From WTFV01 sp965200895 (GTDB lineage: Bacteria > Acidobacteriota > Vicinamibacteria > Vicinamibacterales > UBA8438), in the NCBI GenBank assembly GCA_965200895.1, contig CBDAVM010000001.1, positions 434,001-498,000 on the forward strand: a stretch of 64,000 nucleotides of DNA, in the 5' to 3' direction. A program made the translations under genes and the position numbers. Positions 35,317 to 44,047 of the stretch are shown piece after piece; the first letter of the stretch is position 1; every line of letters begins with the position of its first letter. The notes under the pieces are model-generated. The model was not told where the DNA came from. It worked only from the letters and a program-made list of their open reading frames with translations, and searched no databases.

Positions 35317-36033
35317 CTACTGGTCAGTCGTCTCGTGCCGCCCCTCGCCGGCCATCAGGGCCGCCTTGATGGTCGAGGCCCAGATGCGGGTGCCCTTCTC
35401 GTTCAGGTGCAGACCGTCCTCGATGAAGATGTCGTCCATCACCTTGCCGTCGGCGCGGAGAAACGGGGTGGCGACGTCGATGTACGACACCAGCTCGTTC
35501 CCGGCGGCGAGGCGTCGATAGAGCGCGTTGGTCTCCTGCGCCCTGTCCCATACCGCCACGCGCGCCAGGCTCGGCTTGACCGACATCACGTAGACGCGGG
35601 TCGCCGGGAGCGCGGCGTGGATTCGCTCGACGATGGCCTCGAGACGGCCGGCGATCTCCGCCGGGGGTACGGCGTAGCGGCCGGTGTCGTTGTCGCCCTC
35701 GTAGATCACGACGGCGCGCGGCTTATAGGGCAGAACGATCCGGTCGAGGAAGTGCTCGACATCCTGCATCGTGCTTCCGCCGAAGCCGCGCGGGATTACC
35801 GTGAGCGGCGCGAGATCCTGCTGCAGGGTGGGATGCCAGCGGCGGATGCTCGAACTGCCGGTGACGACGATGGCGCCCTCCGGCGGCATGGCGGCGCGGT
35901 CCTCGGCCTCGAAGGCCGCAATGGCGCTCTCGAACCGGGTCGGATCGATGGTCTCGGTCTGCGCGACAGCCGGTTGCGTGACGCCGACGACGAACAGCAG
36001 AGCAAGGGCGATGCGCGGGCAGCGGGTCTTCAT
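35317..36033 (-). CDS. Secreted SGNH/GDSL hydrolase
   Basis: A 238-residue protein; GGAGG precedes the ATG at 36033 and a signal peptide ends TQPAVAQ. The four SGNH blocks are present: VVTGSSSIRRW (nucleophile Ser), PRGFGGSTMQD (Gly), YEGDNDTGRY (Asn) and EDGLHLNEKG (Asp and His). Members cleave ester bonds of lipids or acetylated sugars. It stands alone, with ~200 bp to the adaptor gene. Confidence 0.92.
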   Translation of the reverse strand: MKTRCPRIALALLFVVGVTQPAVAQTETIDPTRFESAIAAFEAEDRAAMPPEGAIVVTGSSSIRRWHPTLQQDLAPLTVIPRGFGGSTMQDVEHFLDRIVLPYKPRAVVIYEGDNDTGRYAVPPAEIAGRLEAIVERIHAALPATRVYVMSVKPSLARVAVWDRAQETNALYRRLAAGNELVSYIDVATPFLRADGKVMDDIFIEDGLHLNEKGTRIWASTIKAALMAGEGRHETTDQ

Positions 36034-36170
36034 GTCAACCTCCACGGGCATGGCGTCACGTCATCGGGACGCCTTCGTGATCGGATCATAGAGCCTCAGC
36101 CGTCGCCGATGTCGCCGATGTCCCTTCGACGGCGCGGTCGGCATCCCGATCATCCCCCCTCGGCGTGTCG

Positions 36171-37922
36171 CTATGCATCCCCGACCGCCTCGCACGCGGC
36201 CAGCTCCCAACCGTGGAACACCATCGCCAGGCCGATGTGCCGCACGGCCGGCTGCCGGCGGACGAGACGTTCGTCGGCCAGGTAGCGCCGCAACTGCGTC
36301 CGGGCTTCCGCCAGCTTCGCCGCCACCCGTGACGCGTCCGCTGCGCCGCGCTTGAGGTATTTCAGCTCGACCACGTAGCCGCAGCCCACGGCGGGGAAGC
36401 GTCCGGGGGCCGGCTCCAGCCAGAGGTCGGCATAGCCCTTCCCGAGCTCGGGCTCCGAATGCAGTACGAAGTGGTCCGTCAGGGCGAAGTGCGCCGCGAC
36501 GAACGCCTGCGCCACCTTCTCGCCGTCGATGTAGTCGCGGATGCCGGTCTGCCGCTCGAGCGCACCGCCGAGGTGCTCCACCGCCGGACGCCAAGCGCCG
36601 TCGCAGGCCATGCCGGCCATCAGGCGCTCGAAGTCGTAGAGGTTGAGCGAGAAGGCCCCGACCTCCTCGTACGCCTCGCGCAGGGCGCCGTACAGCAGCC
36701 GTTGCACGGTCTGGTTGGGAACGCCGAGGTGCGCGCCGCCGGGAGACGGGCCACGGATGCTCAGCAGCCCGAAGAAGTACAGCAGCGAGAGGAAGTTCTC
36801 GCGCCGGGCCAGCCGCGCCAGCGGGAAGGTGGACTGGATGCGGCTTTCCGCCCCGCCGTCGGCGATGACGCGCCGGAGCAGGTCGAAGTTGCCGTTCAGC
36901 CGCCGGCCGGTCACCAGCAGATGGCGCAGCTTGCCGTAGTCGATGCGCACGTTGGCGTCGATCATCTCGTCCGGCGCGGCCCGGTTGGGGACGGACTTCT
37001 TCAGGTAGTAGAGGACCATGTCGGGGTTGTGGAGGCCGTCCGGCGCACTGGTGGCGAACCGGTAGCCGTCATACCATGCCCGCATCGTCGCCAGGGCGGT
37101 CTCCGCGTCCTGGTCGAGAACGCCCCGGTCGCGGTACAGGGTGACCAGATCGCGGACCTCATCGGCGGTGAAGCCGAGCGCGTCGTTGAACGCCGGTTCG
37201 AGGCTGACGTTGGCGGCGATGTTGAAGCCGCTCGTGACGTCGTCGAGCGTGATCGGCGAGACCCCGGTGATGAACAGCCGCTCGAGCGCGCCGCCCGCCT
37301 CCTCGGTGCCGGCCTTCAGCGTCGAGAAGAAGTTGCGGTAGAAGCCGTGGCCGTGGGTCAGCGACTCGTACGCCTCCCGGCCGCGGTGCGTCAGCACGGT
37401 GTTGGCGAAGTTGTCGTACTCGTCGATGAGCACGAAGAGCGGGATGCCGTGGTCGCCGGCGTAGGTGAACAGCTCGGTGAGCTGACCGTCGATGGCCGGC
37501 GGCGCCGTGATGCGGCGCGCCGCCGCCTCGGGGAACAGGTCCGGGTTGCGCTCGATGGCGGCGCGCAGCCGGGTGTGGCAGTAGCCCTCGAAGCGCGCGC
37601 GCAGGGTCTCCGGGGCGTCGTCGAAGGCGGAGAAGTTGAAGCGCAGCACGACGTAGCGCGAGCGGTGGGCGGTGGGGCGGCGGCCGATGTCGGTGCCGCC
37701 GAAGACCGCCTGCCAGTGCGCCGCCATGGCGCGGTCGTAGTAGCTCTCGAGTACCGACAGCCAGAGGGTCTTGCCGAAGCGTCGGGGGCGGACGAGGAAG
37801 GCGTAGCTCTCGTTCTCGAGCGGGCGGATGAAGCGGGTCTTGTCGACGTAGAGCCAGCCGTTCAGGCGGATGCGCCGGATGTCGGCCTCTCCGTAGGGGA
37901 TGCGGGGGTGGACGGCGGCCAT
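36171..37922 (-). CDS. AAA-ATPase-like protein with PD-(D/E)XK nuclease-like C-terminus
   Basis: A 583-residue protein. It starts YGEADIRRIRLNGWLYVDKT, then the Walker A variant RPRRFGKTLW and Walker B LFVLIDEYDNF, with RLFITGVSPITLDDVTSGFN as a sensor-like region. The C-terminal part has the nuclease motif in GKGYADLWLEP (Asp) and VVELKYLKRG (Glu-x-Lys). This two-domain family is widespread and multi-copy in some bacterial lineages and is thought to be mobile or defence-related, but its role is unknown. The ATG at 37922 begins the conserved domain; longer starts add an Arg/Pro-rich stretch. No strong ribosome site is seen. Confidence 0.87.
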   Translation of the reverse strand: MAAVHPRIPYGEADIRRIRLNGWLYVDKTRFIRPLENESYAFLVRPRRFGKTLWLSVLESYYDRAMAAHWQAVFGGTDIGRRPTAHRSRYVVLRFNFSAFDDAPETLRARFEGYCHTRLRAAIERNPDLFPEAAARRITAPPAIDGQLTELFTYAGDHGIPLFVLIDEYDNFANTVLTHRGREAYESLTHGHGFYRNFFSTLKAGTEEAGGALERLFITGVSPITLDDVTSGFNIAANVSLEPAFNDALGFTADEVRDLVTLYRDRGVLDQDAETALATMRAWYDGYRFATSAPDGLHNPDMVLYYLKKSVPNRAAPDEMIDANVRIDYGKLRHLLVTGRRLNGNFDLLRRVIADGGAESRIQSTFPLARLARRENFLSLLYFFGLLSIRGPSPGGAHLGVPNQTVQRLLYGALREAYEEVGAFSLNLYDFERLMAGMACDGAWRPAVEHLGGALERQTGIRDYIDGEKVAQAFVAAHFALTDHFVLHSEPELGKGYADLWLEPAPGRFPAVGCGYVVELKYLKRGAADASRVAAKLAEARTQLRRYLADERLVRRQPAVRHIGLAMVFHGWELAACEAVGDA

Positions 37923-38103
37923 CGGTGGTGGTTTGCGCCGGAACGCCGCGGCGGATGACGCCGCACCCCTCTTGTGGGTGGCGGCCTCGTGCTTGCGGTC
38001 GTTGTGTGGCGGCTCCGGCAATGTAGCCGATCGCCGATCACGCCACAAGAGCGGCGCCCCTGCCGGCGGAACGGTCCGCGCCGCCCGGCGCGTCGCGGCC
38101 GGA

Positions 38104-38727
38104 TCAGCGCTGCGTTCCGGGCCGCCACGCATCGGCCAGGCGGCGGCTGGTGCGGATGTCGTCTTCGGTCATTCCGGCCGCCAGCTCCTCGCGCTGCCCG
38201 GCGTAGAGCCGCCGCGTGAAGTCGTCCGCGGCGCCGCGCCAGGCCAGCTCCAGCCACATGTAGGCCCGCACGGGATCCCGCTCGACGCCCGCGCCGTAGA
38301 TGTGCAGATAGCCGAGCCCGGCCTGCGCCGGTGCGTAGCCCTGCTCGGCCGCCGCCCGGTACCAGCGGGCGGCCTCCGCGTCGCTGCCGGCGACGCCGCG
38401 GTTCCGGAAGTGGAGCAGCCCCAGGTTGTACTGGGCCGGGGCGTAGCCCTGCGCCGAAGCGCGCCGGATCCAGCGCGCCGCCTCGGCGTCGTCGCGCTCC
38501 ACGCCGCGGCCGGCGTAGAGGAGGGAGCCGAGTTCATTCTGCGCCGCGGGGTCGCCTCCCTCGGCGCGTTCGAGCAGGCCCGGCGGCAGTTGCCCGGCGC
38601 GCACCGGCGGCGCCGCGAGCAGGACCGCGGCCAGACACAGCAGCGCGGGCAGGCGCCCGGCTGCCGCCGAACACGATCGCCGCCGGCGGCAGAACCGGCC
38701 CCTCGCCCGTGTCCATGGCGTTGGCAT
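38104..38727 (-). CDS. Secreted Sel1-repeat protein
   Basis: A 207-residue protein. A basic N-terminus and signal (ALLCLAAVLLAAPPVRAG) are followed by Sel1-like repeats: GDPAAQNELGSLLYAGRGV, AQGYAPAQYNLGLLHFRNRG and QGYAPAQAGLGYLHIYGAGV, each about 36 residues. A fourth partial unit ends LELAWRGAADDF. Sel1 repeats mediate protein contacts; the partner is unknown. The ATG at 38727 has a GGGGGTG purine run upstream. Confidence 0.88.
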   Translation of the reverse strand: MPTPWTRARGRFCRRRRSCSAAAGRLPALLCLAAVLLAAPPVRAGQLPPGLLERAEGGDPAAQNELGSLLYAGRGVERDDAEAARWIRRASAQGYAPAQYNLGLLHFRNRGVAGSDAEAARWYRAAAEQGYAPAQAGLGYLHIYGAGVERDPVRAYMWLELAWRGAADDFTRRLYAGQREELAAGMTEDDIRTSRRLADAWRPGTQR

Positions 38728-38880
38728 GTCACCCCCGTGGGCCGAAGGAAAGCGGGCGCGGCCTGCCATCCGTCCTGCGGCGCGCCGACGGGGGGCGGGC
38801 GCCGCACCGCCACGTGGCCCGGCGCGGCAGCCCGTTCAGCGTAGCACGCCCGACAAGGGGAACCGTCGGGCTCCATCGCG

Positions 38881-39105
38881 TTGAGCGGCAGCCGGTCGCG
38901 GCGCAGTGGGATCGCACTCGACCACAAAGCTGCGGCAGATGCGCGGAAGCGGTTCGCCGAGAAGCAATCCGGCCTGAGCCTGCTCAGCATCTACTGGTAC
39001 GACGGTACATCGCAGGGGCCGACCGCTCAGCACACGACGCTGGCCGGGCTGGCTGATGTCAAGGTGCGCCTTGGTTTCGTCAACACGGCCGGGCACCGTA
39101 GCCGG
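38881..39105 (+). pseudogene. NYN-domain (PIN-like RNase) remnant
   Basis: The translation IALDHKAAADARKRFAEKQS followed by LLSIYWYDGTSQGPTAQHTT and LADVKVRLGFVNTAG matches the middle of NYN-domain proteins. The expected start (a VAVFIDAGY-type strand with the first catalytic Asp) is absent upstream, and after VNTAG the expected GQQKGVDSLI block is replaced by unrelated Arg/Pro-rich sequence. Both ends are lost, so it cannot be active. The rest of the 433-nt gap (38728-39159) holds nothing else I can support. Confidence 0.5.
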
Positions 39106-39148
39106 CCTCGCCCAGCGACACGGCGGGATTGTCGCCCGAGCAGCGCCC

Positions 39149-39154
39149 TATAAT
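39149..39154 (+). promoter_or_regulatory. -10 element of the MNT/HEPN module
   Basis: A perfect TATAAT five bases before the GTG start at 39160, implying a leaderless transcript. No convincing -35 is seen. Confidence 0.45.
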
Positions 39155-39159
39155 GCGCC

Positions 39160-39657
39160 GTGCACACGGCGTACCACACGTTGCTCGCCGACCTGGTTCC
39201 CGCCTGCCGCGACCACTACGGCGACGACCTGCTGGCTGTCGCGGTCTACGGATCGGTCGGCCGCGGCATGCCGCGGCCCGATTCCGACGTCGACCTGCTG
39301 ATCGTGGCCGAGGGCCTGCCCGCCCGGCACACGCTCCGCGTGCGCGACTTCGGCATCGTCGAGAAGGCGCTCGCGGCCGGTCTGGAGGCTGCCGAGGCGG
39401 CCGGCCTCCACCCCGAGCTGTCGCCGATTCTCATGACCCGCGCGGATCTTGCGCGCGGGTCCATGCTGCTGCTCGACATGACCGAGGACGCCCGGATTCT
39501 GTACGACCCGCAGGGCTGCCTGGCCGCCGCCCTCGAACGGCTCCGCGGCCGGCTCCGGGAACTGGGATCCCGGCGCATCTGGCTGGGCAACGCCTGGTAC
39601 TGGGACCTGAAACCCGACTACAAGCCGGGCGATGTCTTCGACCTCTTCGCGCCATGA
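39160..39657 (+). CDS. Minimal nucleotidyltransferase (MNT) of an MNT/HEPN module
   Basis: A 165-residue protein of the DNA polymerase beta fold. The motif VAVYGSVGRGMPRPDSDVDL holds the GS and the DxD metal-binding pair; a third acidic residue is likely near ELSPILMT. MNT proteins act as antitoxins that AMPylate or otherwise modify their HEPN partner. The stop overlaps the start of the next gene (ATGA). The GTG at 39160 follows a TATAAT by five bases. Confidence 0.9.
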   Translation: MHTAYHTLLADLVPACRDHYGDDLLAVAVYGSVGRGMPRPDSDVDLLIVAEGLPARHTLRVRDFGIVEKALAAGLEAAEAAGLHPELSPILMTRADLARGSMLLLDMTEDARILYDPQGCLAAALERLRGRLRELGSRRIWLGNAWYWDLKPDYKPGDVFDLFAP

Positions 39658-40073
39658 CCAACGGATCGCTCGCCGCGAGCTATCTGATCAAGGCGCGGAC
39701 ACGCCTCAAGGTGCTCCGCGTGCTCTTCGAGGACGAGGCGTACTCGGACGTGGTCCGCGAGGCGCAGGAGATCGTCGAACTGGCCCTCAAGGGCATGCTG
39801 CGGCAGGCGGGGATGGAGCCGCCCCACTGGCACGATGTCAGCCGGTTCGTCGTGGAGCACCGGGCGCGGTTCCCCACCGTGTCGGACGAGGAGATCGAGC
39901 GGCTGGCCGCGGTCTCCAAGGCGTTGCGCAAGGAACGCGAGCTGGCGTTCTACGGGGCGACCGATTTCATCCCCACCGAGGAGTACACACGGGAACAGGC
40001 GCAAGAGGCGCTCGACGGCGCCCGCCGGGTGGTGTCGGTCGCGGCCCGCGTCATCTCGATCTCGACCCGATAG
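39654..40073 (+). CDS. HEPN-domain protein of the MNT/HEPN module
   Basis: A 139-residue all-helical protein: SYLIKARTRLKVLRVLFEDE, VREAQEIVELALKGMLRQ, WHDVSRFVVEH and ALRKERELAFYGATDF. This is the HEPN fold of toxin partners in MNT/HEPN pairs. The exact RX4-6H catalytic motif of HEPN RNases is not obvious; this subfamily instead has the conserved RKERELAFYG segment. It overlaps the MNT gene by 4 nt. Toxicity is inferred from context only. Confidence 0.87.
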   Translation: MTNGSLAASYLIKARTRLKVLRVLFEDEAYSDVVREAQEIVELALKGMLRQAGMEPPHWHDVSRFVVEHRARFPTVSDEEIERLAAVSKALRKERELAFYGATDFIPTEEYTREQAQEALDGARRVVSVAARVISISTR

Positions 40074-40094
40074 CGCCGTTGCATTCGGCAGCGG

Positions 40095-40126
40095 CCGGGA
40101 TGTCGTCGTGCCGGGATGTCGTCGTG
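40095..40126 (+). repeat. 16-bp tandem duplication
   Basis: CCGGGATGTCGTCGTG at 40095-40110 is repeated directly at 40111-40126 in the spacer between the HEPN gene and the next gene. Confidence 0.85.
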
Positions 40127-40146
40127 CCGCGATTGCGCCGCGAACG

Positions 40147-40650
40147 CTACCGGGGCGCCGACCCGCACGCCGGTTCGTTGACCCGCAGGTACACGGCCAG
40201 GAAGCGGTCGAGATGCCGCGAGAGATTGGACATGATGTAGTCTGCGTCTCCACCGTGCGTGCCGGTGGCGCTGGAATCCCAGGACGTGGCGTAGCCGGAT
40301 GACCCGAACTCATCGGTCAGGAACTTGCTGTACTGGACGGTGATGTTGTAAGCGCGCTCCACCACGTTGACGTTGATGTACAGGAAGCCGCCAGGAGTCG
40401 CTGCAAGGGAGTCCGTGGCGAGGCCTGCCTCATGCAGGCGGCTCTCGGCCGCGGCCTGCAGGGCCGACCGTGTGAGTTCGATCTCCGCCGCGTCGTCGCG
40501 CAGCCGCTCGACGAGCAGCCGCATGGGCCGACAAGCGTTGAAGAGCCGGAACCGCTCCAGCCTCGAGTCGACGTCCTGTCCGTTCGCCGTCGGCGCGAGC
40601 CATGCGGCGCAGGAGAGCACGGCGACCGCGGCGGTATTCCTCTTCCTCAT
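40147..40650 (-). CDS. Small secreted protein of unknown function
   Basis: A 167-residue protein with a signal peptide (TAAVAVLSCAAWLAPTANGQ). The mature part begins with helices (RLLVERLRDDAAEIELTRSA), then a beta-rich middle (GGFLYINVNVVERAYNITVQ) and ends with FLAVYLRVNEPACG. Cysteines near the start (FNACRPM) and end may pair. I do not recognise the family. It is convergent with the HEPN gene, 73 nt away. Confidence 0.6.
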   Translation of the reverse strand: MRKRNTAAVAVLSCAAWLAPTANGQDVDSRLERFRLFNACRPMRLLVERLRDDAAEIELTRSALQAAAESRLHEAGLATDSLAATPGGFLYINVNVVERAYNITVQYSKFLTDEFGSSGYATSWDSSATGTHGGDADYIMSNLSRHLDRFLAVYLRVNEPACGSAPR

Positions 40651-40680
40651 CCCTGCGTCTCGTCGGCTCTCTCCATCGGG

Positions 40681-40768
40681 AGGGGCGCCGGGCGTGCGTG
40701 GAGTCGCCTACCTACCATGAAGACCTGGGCCACAACGCAAAGGGGCGCCGGGCGTGCGTGGAGTCGCC
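40681..40768. repeat. Two 28-bp direct repeats separated by 32 bp
   Basis: A 28-bp sequence beginning AGGGGCGCCGGGCG and ending TGCGTGGAGTCGCC occurs at 40681-40708 and again at 40741-40768, with 32 bp between. No third copy lies 60 bp either side and no cas gene is in the window. It ends just before the stop codon of the PQQ gene. Confidence 0.8.
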
Positions 40769-40772
40769 CCCG

Positions 40773-42584
40773 CTACTTCTCGGGCAGCGCGAAGACGAAC
40801 AGCGTGTTGCTCCCCGTCGACGTGGTCAGCTCGGGCGTGATCCGCAGGAAGGTGGTGCCCTGCGTGATGCCACCGGCCGCGATGGCGACGTACTGGCGGC
40901 CGTTCACGCTGTAGGTCATCGGTCGGCCGCTGACCGGACCGTTCAGGATGGTCTGCCAGAGGATGTCACCCGTAGCGGCGTGGAAGGCGCGGAAGCGGCG
41001 GATGGTGTCGCCGGAGAAGACGAGGTCGCCGCCCGTGGCGAGGACCGAGCCGTAGATCGGCGCGCGCTGCTGGTAGCGCCAGAGCGTGCGGCCGGTCGAG
41101 GCCGATATCGCCTCCAGTCTGCCGACCGGCGTCGTGTCGGGGTCGAGGTCCGGATGGTGGCGCACGACGGCGCGGACGTCGTAGCCGTCGCTCGGACCCG
41201 CCACCTCCACCGACATCGACAGATCCATGCAGGCGTTGTTCATGGGCATGTACATCGCGCCGGTGTCGGGGCTGTAGGCCCCCGACGGCTGGTTCTTGCC
41301 GCCGAGCAGGTGCGGGCAGGCGAGCACCGGATCGGTGACCGACCAGGGCGTGGTGCTCTCGTCGATGACGGGACGGCCGGTCCGCACGTCGAGTCCGGTC
41401 ATGATGTTCTGGTGGACGGTGGGCCGCGCCCAGAGGAACTCGCCGGTCGCCGCGTCGAGCGTCCACACCAGGCCGGTCTTCCCCGGAATGCCGGTGATCA
41501 CCTTGCGGGTCTCGCCCGGCGCCAGGTCCGGGTGGATCCAGGGCACCTCGGCCGGATCCGGGGAGACCTCGGTCTCGACGATCAGCCGCTCGAAGACGTG
41601 GTCGAGGTCCCAGTTGTCGCGCGGCAGGTGCTGGAAGTACCAGACCAGCTCGCCGGTGCGCGGATCGAGGGCCAGCGTCGAGTTGGTGTACAGCAGGTCG
41701 GCCTTGCCCGACCCGCGGAGCGGCTCGGGCAGCGGCGACGGTGGTCCGGTCCCCCAGAAGACGAGGCCCAGCTCGGGGTCGTAGCTCCCCTGCATCCAGG
41801 CGGAGGTGTGGCGGCGGGCCGAGCGCGCCAGCCCGCCCCAGGTGTCGCCGCCCGCCTGATCGGGCGTCGCCGCGGTGTTCACGCGCCAGCGCTCCTCGCC
41901 GGTCCCGGGATCGTGGCCCGTAATGAAGCAGCCGCCCGGCCGCGGACTCGACGGATTGCAGCGGGAACCGGTCACCACCATGCCGTCGACGATGATCGGC
42001 CCGGTCGTCTGCGCCACCTGCTCGCGCCAGTCCGCCCGCTGCGACTCCCAGACCAGCTCGCCGGTCCGCGCGTCGAGCGCCACGAGAAACGCGTCGTTGG
42101 TGGCAACGTAGATCTTGTCGTCGTAGATCGAGACGTTGCGGTAGCGCGCCCGCGTGCCGGTGGTGTTCCACGGCTCGTCGGGCGTGAAGCGCCGGTATTC
42201 CCAGAGCAGGTCGCCGGTGGTCGCATCGACCGCCTCCACCCGGTCTTCCACGTGCGGGAAGAACATCACGCCGTCGTGGACGATCGGCTCCACCTCCTGG
42301 TAGCCCTCGGTCATCGAGCGCGACCAGGCCAGTTGCAGGCCGCCGACCGTGTCGGCGTCGATCTGATCGAGCGGGCTGTAGCCCCAGAGGCTGTAGCCGC
42401 CGCGGAAGGTGAGCCAGTCCTCGGGGCGCGGATCGCGCAGCATCGCGTCGGTGACCGGTGTGAAGTCCTGCAGCAGCTCGGGGACGTCGTCCTGCGCGCG
42501 AACCGGCGTCCAGGCCCCCGGCGCGGCGACGCCGAGCAGGCAGCATGCGGTGAGGAACAAGGCCGGCCGGGATCGCGTCGTCAT
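40773..42584 (-). CDS. PQQ-type beta-propeller dehydrogenase, secreted (second copy)
   Basis: A 603-residue relative of the 21.1 kb enzyme. The ATG at 42584 starts a signal with ALFLTACCLLGVAAPGAW. Blades carry VEAVDATTGDLLWEYRRF, VALDARTGELVWESQ and LDAATGEFLWARPT. The Cys pair spans RCNPSSPRPGGCFITGHD, and Asp/Asn residues around NDAFLVALD may ligate the cofactor calcium. No haem motif. The two enzymes share order of landmarks (LTFRGGYSLWGYSPLDQ here, LNWRRTQDGWGYSPLNQ there), so they are paralogues. This copy stands alone. Substrate unknown, perhaps an alcohol or aldose. Confidence 0.87.
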   Translation of the reverse strand: MTTRSRPALFLTACCLLGVAAPGAWTPVRAQDDVPELLQDFTPVTDAMLRDPRPEDWLTFRGGYSLWGYSPLDQIDADTVGGLQLAWSRSMTEGYQEVEPIVHDGVMFFPHVEDRVEAVDATTGDLLWEYRRFTPDEPWNTTGTRARYRNVSIYDDKIYVATNDAFLVALDARTGELVWESQRADWREQVAQTTGPIIVDGMVVTGSRCNPSSPRPGGCFITGHDPGTGEERWRVNTAATPDQAGGDTWGGLARSARRHTSAWMQGSYDPELGLVFWGTGPPSPLPEPLRGSGKADLLYTNSTLALDPRTGELVWYFQHLPRDNWDLDHVFERLIVETEVSPDPAEVPWIHPDLAPGETRKVITGIPGKTGLVWTLDAATGEFLWARPTVHQNIMTGLDVRTGRPVIDESTTPWSVTDPVLACPHLLGGKNQPSGAYSPDTGAMYMPMNNACMDLSMSVEVAGPSDGYDVRAVVRHHPDLDPDTTPVGRLEAISASTGRTLWRYQQRAPIYGSVLATGGDLVFSGDTIRRFRAFHAATGDILWQTILNGPVSGRPMTYSVNGRQYVAIAAGGITQGTTFLRITPELTTSTGSNTLFVFALPEK

Positions 42585-42919
42585 CGATGGCACCTCGGCG
42601 CAGGCCGGGAGCCGCGCCGGCTCTCGCCGCGGACTCCCGGCCGGATGTCCTTGAACGTGCATTATAGTTGTGCGTGGGGAAGCGGCGCGGCCCTGGTCGG
42701 CCTTGGCGCGCCCGCAGGCTGGTGGCGGGTGATGTTCCAGCCGTTGGATGGTGGGTGATGTCCGGCCGTCGTACACGCGCCGGAACAGGTTCCCCGTTGC
42801 GTTGGAGGCTCCGGCGGACGGCGCGAGTCCGGTGAAAATGCGTGTCATGACCATCCGGACGCCCTGCGGGGCGTCGTCCTGCCGCCGGGCATCCCGACCC
42901 CGGTGAAGAGGTGCGCACC
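42585..42919. other. Spacer between divergent genes with a duplicated hairpin
   Basis: 335 bp without a convincing gene. It holds a -10 for the PQQ gene (separate entry) and, at 42858-42875, the hairpin GACGCCC-TGCG-GGGCGTC. The same 18 bases recur at 42941-42958 inside the start of the acyltransferase gene, where they encode DALRGV. The flanking sequence is also similar, as if the gene start had been partly duplicated. Confidence 0.6.
42661..42666 (-). promoter_or_regulatory. -10 element for the second PQQ gene
   Basis: TATAAT on the minus strand, about 76 nt upstream of the ATG at 42584. No clear TTGACA-like element at the right distance. Confidence 0.4.
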
Positions 42920-44032
42920 ATGACCCGGTTTCACGATCTGGACGCCCTGCGGGGCGTCGCCATGCTGCTGGGCATCCTGTTGCACGCGGGCACCTTTCTC
43001 GTGCCGATCGACTTCTGGCCGGTGCACGATGCGTGGGCCTGGGAGACGGCGCCGGAGGCCAACGTCTACGGCTGGCTCCTGTCGGCCATCCACGGATTCC
43101 GGATGCCGCTGTTCTTCCTGCTCAGCGGCTTCTTCACCGCGATGCTGTGGCAGGCGCGCGGGATGCGGCGGCTGATGCAGCAGCGCCTCGAGCGTCTCGG
43201 TCTGCCCCTGCTGGCGGGCATGTTCACCATCGTGCCCGTCATCTCGTGGCTGGGGGCGGCCGACTTCACGCTGCTCGACTGGCCGCTGGCGTGGCTCACG
43301 GACGGGCTGCACCATCTATGGTTCCTCTGGTACCTGCTGTTGCTGGCCGGGGTGTTCGCCGGCGCCGTTCGGCTCGGCCTGACGTTCCGCCATCCGGCGT
43401 GGTGGCTGCTCGTTCCGCTGGCCGTGGCGCCGCAGTATGCGATGCACGAGCTGGCGTTCGGTCCCGACACGGAGACCGGCGTGATTCCGGCCGGCCGCGT
43501 GTTCGCCTTCTACGGCATCTTCTTCGTCTTCGGCGTGTTCTTCCGGCAGCGGGAGATCGAAGTGCGGCGCTGGTGGGCTGCGGGTCTCATCCCTTCGCTG
43601 GCGCTGCTGCTGCCGGCGGGCGTGGTGCTGCTCTACCTCGAGGACTCACAGGCTGCGAGCCGGCCGGAGATGTGGGGCGTGGCCGCGGTCGTGCAGGTCG
43701 CCTTCACGTGGCTGATGTGCTTCGGCATGCTGGGCCTGTTCCGCTGGATCGCCGCGCGGGAGCGCTTCTGGGTGCGCTACCTGTCGGACGCCTCCTACTG
43801 GCTCTACGTATGTCACCTGCCGCTCATCATCGGCGCGCAGATGGTTCTCGTGGACTGGCCGGTGAGCGTCCACCTGAAGTTCCTGCTGATCAGCACGGCC
43901 GTGGTCGCCGTGCTGCTGCCCATCTACCACGTGGGCGTGCGCTACACCGTGATCGGCACGACGCTGAACGGGCCGCGCACCCGGCGGGCGGCGCCGCTCC
44001 GTCCCCTGGCGCCCCGCCCCGAAGCCGGGTGA
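42920..44032 (+). CDS. Acyltransferase 3 family membrane protein (OpgC-like)
   Basis: A 370-residue protein with about ten hydrophobic segments. It begins RFHDLDALRGVAMLLGILLH, the family signature with Arg and His, followed by IHGFRMPLFFLLSGFFTAM, and later LHHLWFLWYLLLLAGVF and YLSDASYWLYVCHLPLIIG. Members transfer acyl groups to extracytoplasmic sugars or glucans; OpgC succinylates periplasmic glucans. The last ~20 residues are Arg/Pro-rich and cytoplasmic. I use the ATG at 42920; a GTG three codons earlier is possible. Confidence 0.9.
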   Translation: MTRFHDLDALRGVAMLLGILLHAGTFLVPIDFWPVHDAWAWETAPEANVYGWLLSAIHGFRMPLFFLLSGFFTAMLWQARGMRRLMQQRLERLGLPLLAGMFTIVPVISWLGAADFTLLDWPLAWLTDGLHHLWFLWYLLLLAGVFAGAVRLGLTFRHPAWWLLVPLAVAPQYAMHELAFGPDTETGVIPAGRVFAFYGIFFVFGVFFRQREIEVRRWWAAGLIPSLALLLPAGVVLLYLEDSQAASRPEMWGVAAVVQVAFTWLMCFGMLGLFRWIAARERFWVRYLSDASYWLYVCHLPLIIGAQMVLVDWPVSVHLKFLLISTAVVAVLLPIYHVGVRYTVIGTTLNGPRTRRAAPLRPLAPRPEAG

Positions 44033-44047
44033 TGCGCGGGCCGGGCG

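Noticed and set aside
39654..40073. HEPN gene as a confirmed RNase toxin
   Set aside because: The RX4-6H catalytic motif is not clearly present, so I only call the fold and the pairing.
40681..40768. A CRISPR array
   Set aside because: Only two repeats and one spacer, no cas genes in the window, and no clear repeat palindrome. Kept as a repeat with a finding.
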